From assembly GCA_011037195.1 (NCBI GenBank), contig JAAEAF010002501.1, forward strand, positions 1-64,000: a DNA stretch of 64,000 bases, given 5' to 3'. The notes below the pieces were generated by a model, which worked only from the letters and a program-made list of their open reading frames with translations, was not told where the DNA came from and made no database searches. The translations under genes were made by a program, and so were the position numbers. Shown here one piece after another: positions 61,846 through 64,000 of the stretch. Position 1 is the first letter of the stretch, and each line of letters starts with the position of its first letter. The DNA comes from Triatoma infestans. Lineage: Eukaryota; Arthropoda; Insecta; Hemiptera; Reduviidae.

Positions 61846-63147
61846 TTACTTCACTATTGTTAATGAAATATAGAGAAATTTAATAAATTTTGTATAGAAA
61901 AATTATATACAAATATAAGGGAATATGTCGACCTAATTTTCTGGTAACTAGGCCCATCTAAGGGCAAAGGCTTTCTTGTTTCTTCCATCCATTTTTATTT
62001 TGAGCTGCTCTTCTTACAGTAGAAAAAAAAAAAAAATCACCTAAATTATCCATTTTTCAGTAAGCAATTCTGTATACGTTTTTAATGACGACGCAACTTT
62101 GAAGGAGGATCAACAAGGGATGAATTCACTTTAGCCGGTTTCACCTCACATCAACATCGTAACATTGATGAACGCCAAGATTGAAGCGATAAGCAATTTC
62201 GATCCATGCTTAGGTGCCAGTGTTCCCGGCCCAAATCTTAGTACAAACCAGTCTAAGAGAAAAAATACACACATTCACAGAAAAAAGTTAAAACCAGAAT
62301 TTTATTCTTCCGGCCGCAGAGACAAGTGAATTCTCTTCAAGGGATGAGTGAAAGTCTTAAGGCGTGTCCAATAACCATGGCAGTGAGCCTCTTTACTCAT
62401 TTTTCTCTTTATCTAGCTGATAGTATGTGCCTTCTGGTTCCTCCAAGAATAACTTGCGAGTGCCTTTGCTGAATAGCACTTCTCCAATAGAAGAGATGCT
62501 TTCTCGCGAGCCACTTCTCTTAATGACCTTACAAGCAATTTTTGATGAAGTGCTGTAGAATTTTTCAGAATCGTAGTGTTTTTAAGGTCCTATTCTTTGG
62601 TAATTTATCAGCCTCTTGAATGCTTCTGAATCCATCTTAGATTACATTGAAAAACAGGGAGGGCGAGCTTCATTCCACTGCGACCTACATTAAGAGATAG
62701 GTCTTCGATTAACCGCAGCTATTATGGTTCGCCAAAGGCTCCAGTTCTCTACTATGTGTTACTAATTTTGATCTGTTCAGTCCGCCTCTAAAAGTCTTAA
62801 ATGCGTTCAGTCCGCCTCTAAATCTTAAAAGTCTAAAATTACCCTTGTGCCATAGGTGCTGGGCATGGGCTTAATATGGCAAAAATTTTAACCCGAAAAT
62901 CTACGTCATTTCTTCTTATATATATATACGTACACTGTGCGTCATCTATTCTTGAATATTCACTCACCTACAAAAATCTCAAACTACATCATAATAAGGT
63001 AAGGAGCGTCATTGTACCGAACTCTTTATTTACTAATATTATAACTTATTTATCTGCATATTTCTATTAAATATACCTTTAGTAGTAAACCTTCTTAAAA
63101 ACAACGCTCTTCTGTTTGAATCTGGTTTAATTTTAATATTATCGGCA
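61846..63147. other. Unclassified intergenic sequence with a possible decayed ORF
   Basis: Of mixed composition, with a short duplicated unit (GTTCAGTCCGCCTCTAAA at about 62777 and 62805). On the minus strand, 62640-62396 reads as a coherent peptide with one stop in the middle (KMDSEAFKRL, then SISSIGEVLFSKGTRKL to a terminal TAA). I do not recognise it; it may be a broken gene or transposon piece. Confidence 0.35.
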
Positions 63148-64000
63148 ATGCCTAGGAAAGTTAAAATGACTGATAAATGTGCAACGATAATTAACAGATT
63201 AACGGAGAGTAACTATGCGTTCAATAAATCATCAATCGAACACTTATTAATATACTCGTATGTTCCAAAGCGAGAAACCTTATTACAGAAGAGGAATTGT
63301 GTAACTTGATTCTATCCATTGAATACATTGTTAAAGCATGTAATACTTCACTACTGGATGACACTTGTAATGGGAAGAAAATAGTAGATCTAAATAAAAA
63401 CATAACCTTTCTTGAAAAACAAATTACTGTGCAAAAAAATAGTTTCAATGAATCTCTAATTATTCAATGTCAGCAAGACCAAGAACTTAGAAATGAGCTT
63501 AATTATCTGGAAAATGAAAATTTAGAGTTGCAAAATAAAATAGATAAACTTAATTCTGAGTTGTATAGGTGTAATGAGTTAATCGTCATGCTCCAGGATT
63601 ATATACAATATTCCAAAAAGAGTTTTACTTCAAATTACACATAGTTTGTAAACCCCTTAAGGGACGCACGATTGTTAACAGATTTTTCACAAATGACTGC
63701 TTTTCAAACATTAAAATGCAATTCACTCGCTTGTAGAAATAACTTCTAAAGACCCTAATAGACAAATAATATTAATCAAGGACCAATATTTTAAAAAGCT
63801 AGCAACGAATTAAGAATAAGATTGCCTACAAACGGAATTCTTTGCGAATATAACTAGCTTTTGGCATCCATAGAGGTTCTTTCAAATGATGCACCTACCT
63901 GTGCTAAAAACTTAGGACCAAAAGACTGTTTAATCCTTGCAATTGGTGTAAACAGCACAAGCAATACGCTCAATAAAAAAATTGAAGAACTTTATTATAA
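63148..64000 (+). pseudogene. LINE ORF1-like coiled-coil protein remnant, runs off the edge
   Basis: An ATG at 63148 opens MPRKVKMTDKCATIINRLTE, shifts frame near 63270, and continues as the ORF at 63297-63644. That ORF has a strong coiled coil (LRNELNYLENENLELQNKID) with heptad leucines and asparagines. After the stop the same frame gives FVNPLRDARLLTDFSQ, and near 63856-64000 another reads NLGPKDCLILAIGVNSTSN, which recalls the G-x-N-(D/S) block of SGNH esterases found in some LINE ORF1 proteins. It is disrupted by at least three stops or shifts. LINE ORF1 is the best reading but not certain. Confidence 0.5.

Overview
The window is nuclear DNA from an animal, almost certainly an insect. It is AT-rich, with spliced genes that have canonical GT..AG introns, long introns and many decayed transposons. 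A hemipteran would fit the repeat-rich architecture, but that is a guess; no rRNA, mitochondrial or bacterial sequence is present. Four spliced protein-coding genes are supported by reading exons across splice sites: a DYRK-family protein kinase of the DYRK4 / insect Dyrk3 type (+, 13222-22881, start outside the recognised exons), CCDC43 (-, 30235-37346), the mitochondrial Rieske iron-sulfur protein of complex III (-, 38589-40620), and the BTB/C2H2 zinc-finger factor chinmo (+, 41771-48290).

Layout. 1-13.2 kb is a graveyard of repeats: several copies of one unclassified repeat family, a long hairpin near 7.7 kb, and a 5'-truncated R2-like non-LTR retrotransposon (1.6-3.6 kb). 13.2-22.9 kb is the DYRK gene, whose introns hold two terminal-inverted-repeat copies of the same family and a small MITE. 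23-30 kb is the DYRK 3' region, a tRNA-derived SINE and a second R2-like fragment. 30.2-37.3 kb is CCDC43; its last intron (about 6.3 kb) contains a decayed autonomous Helitron on the minus strand, plus two Helitron 3' termini arranged tail to tail. 38.5-48.3 kb holds the compact five-exon Rieske gene and chinmo, which diverge from a shared intergenic segment of about 1.1 kb.

48.3-60.9 kb is extremely A/T-rich, has no recognisable exons and almost none of the repeats that litter the rest. I read most of it as a very long chinmo 3' UTR. It carries eight let-7 seed matches (two of them full 8-mers) and two miR-125 7-mer matches. In Drosophila, let-7 and miR-125 repress chinmo to time neuronal fate and metamorphosis, so this points to conserved heterochronic control. 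61-64 kb returns to repeats: a reversed copy of the common repeat, a second SINE of the same family, and a LINE ORF1-like coiled-coil pseudogene at the right edge.

The genes do not form a pathway. The parts that repay study are the chinmo regulatory UTR, the abundant TIR repeat family, the paired Helitron ends, the R2-like copies outside rDNA, and a one-base frame problem at the CCDC43 exon 1/2 junction.
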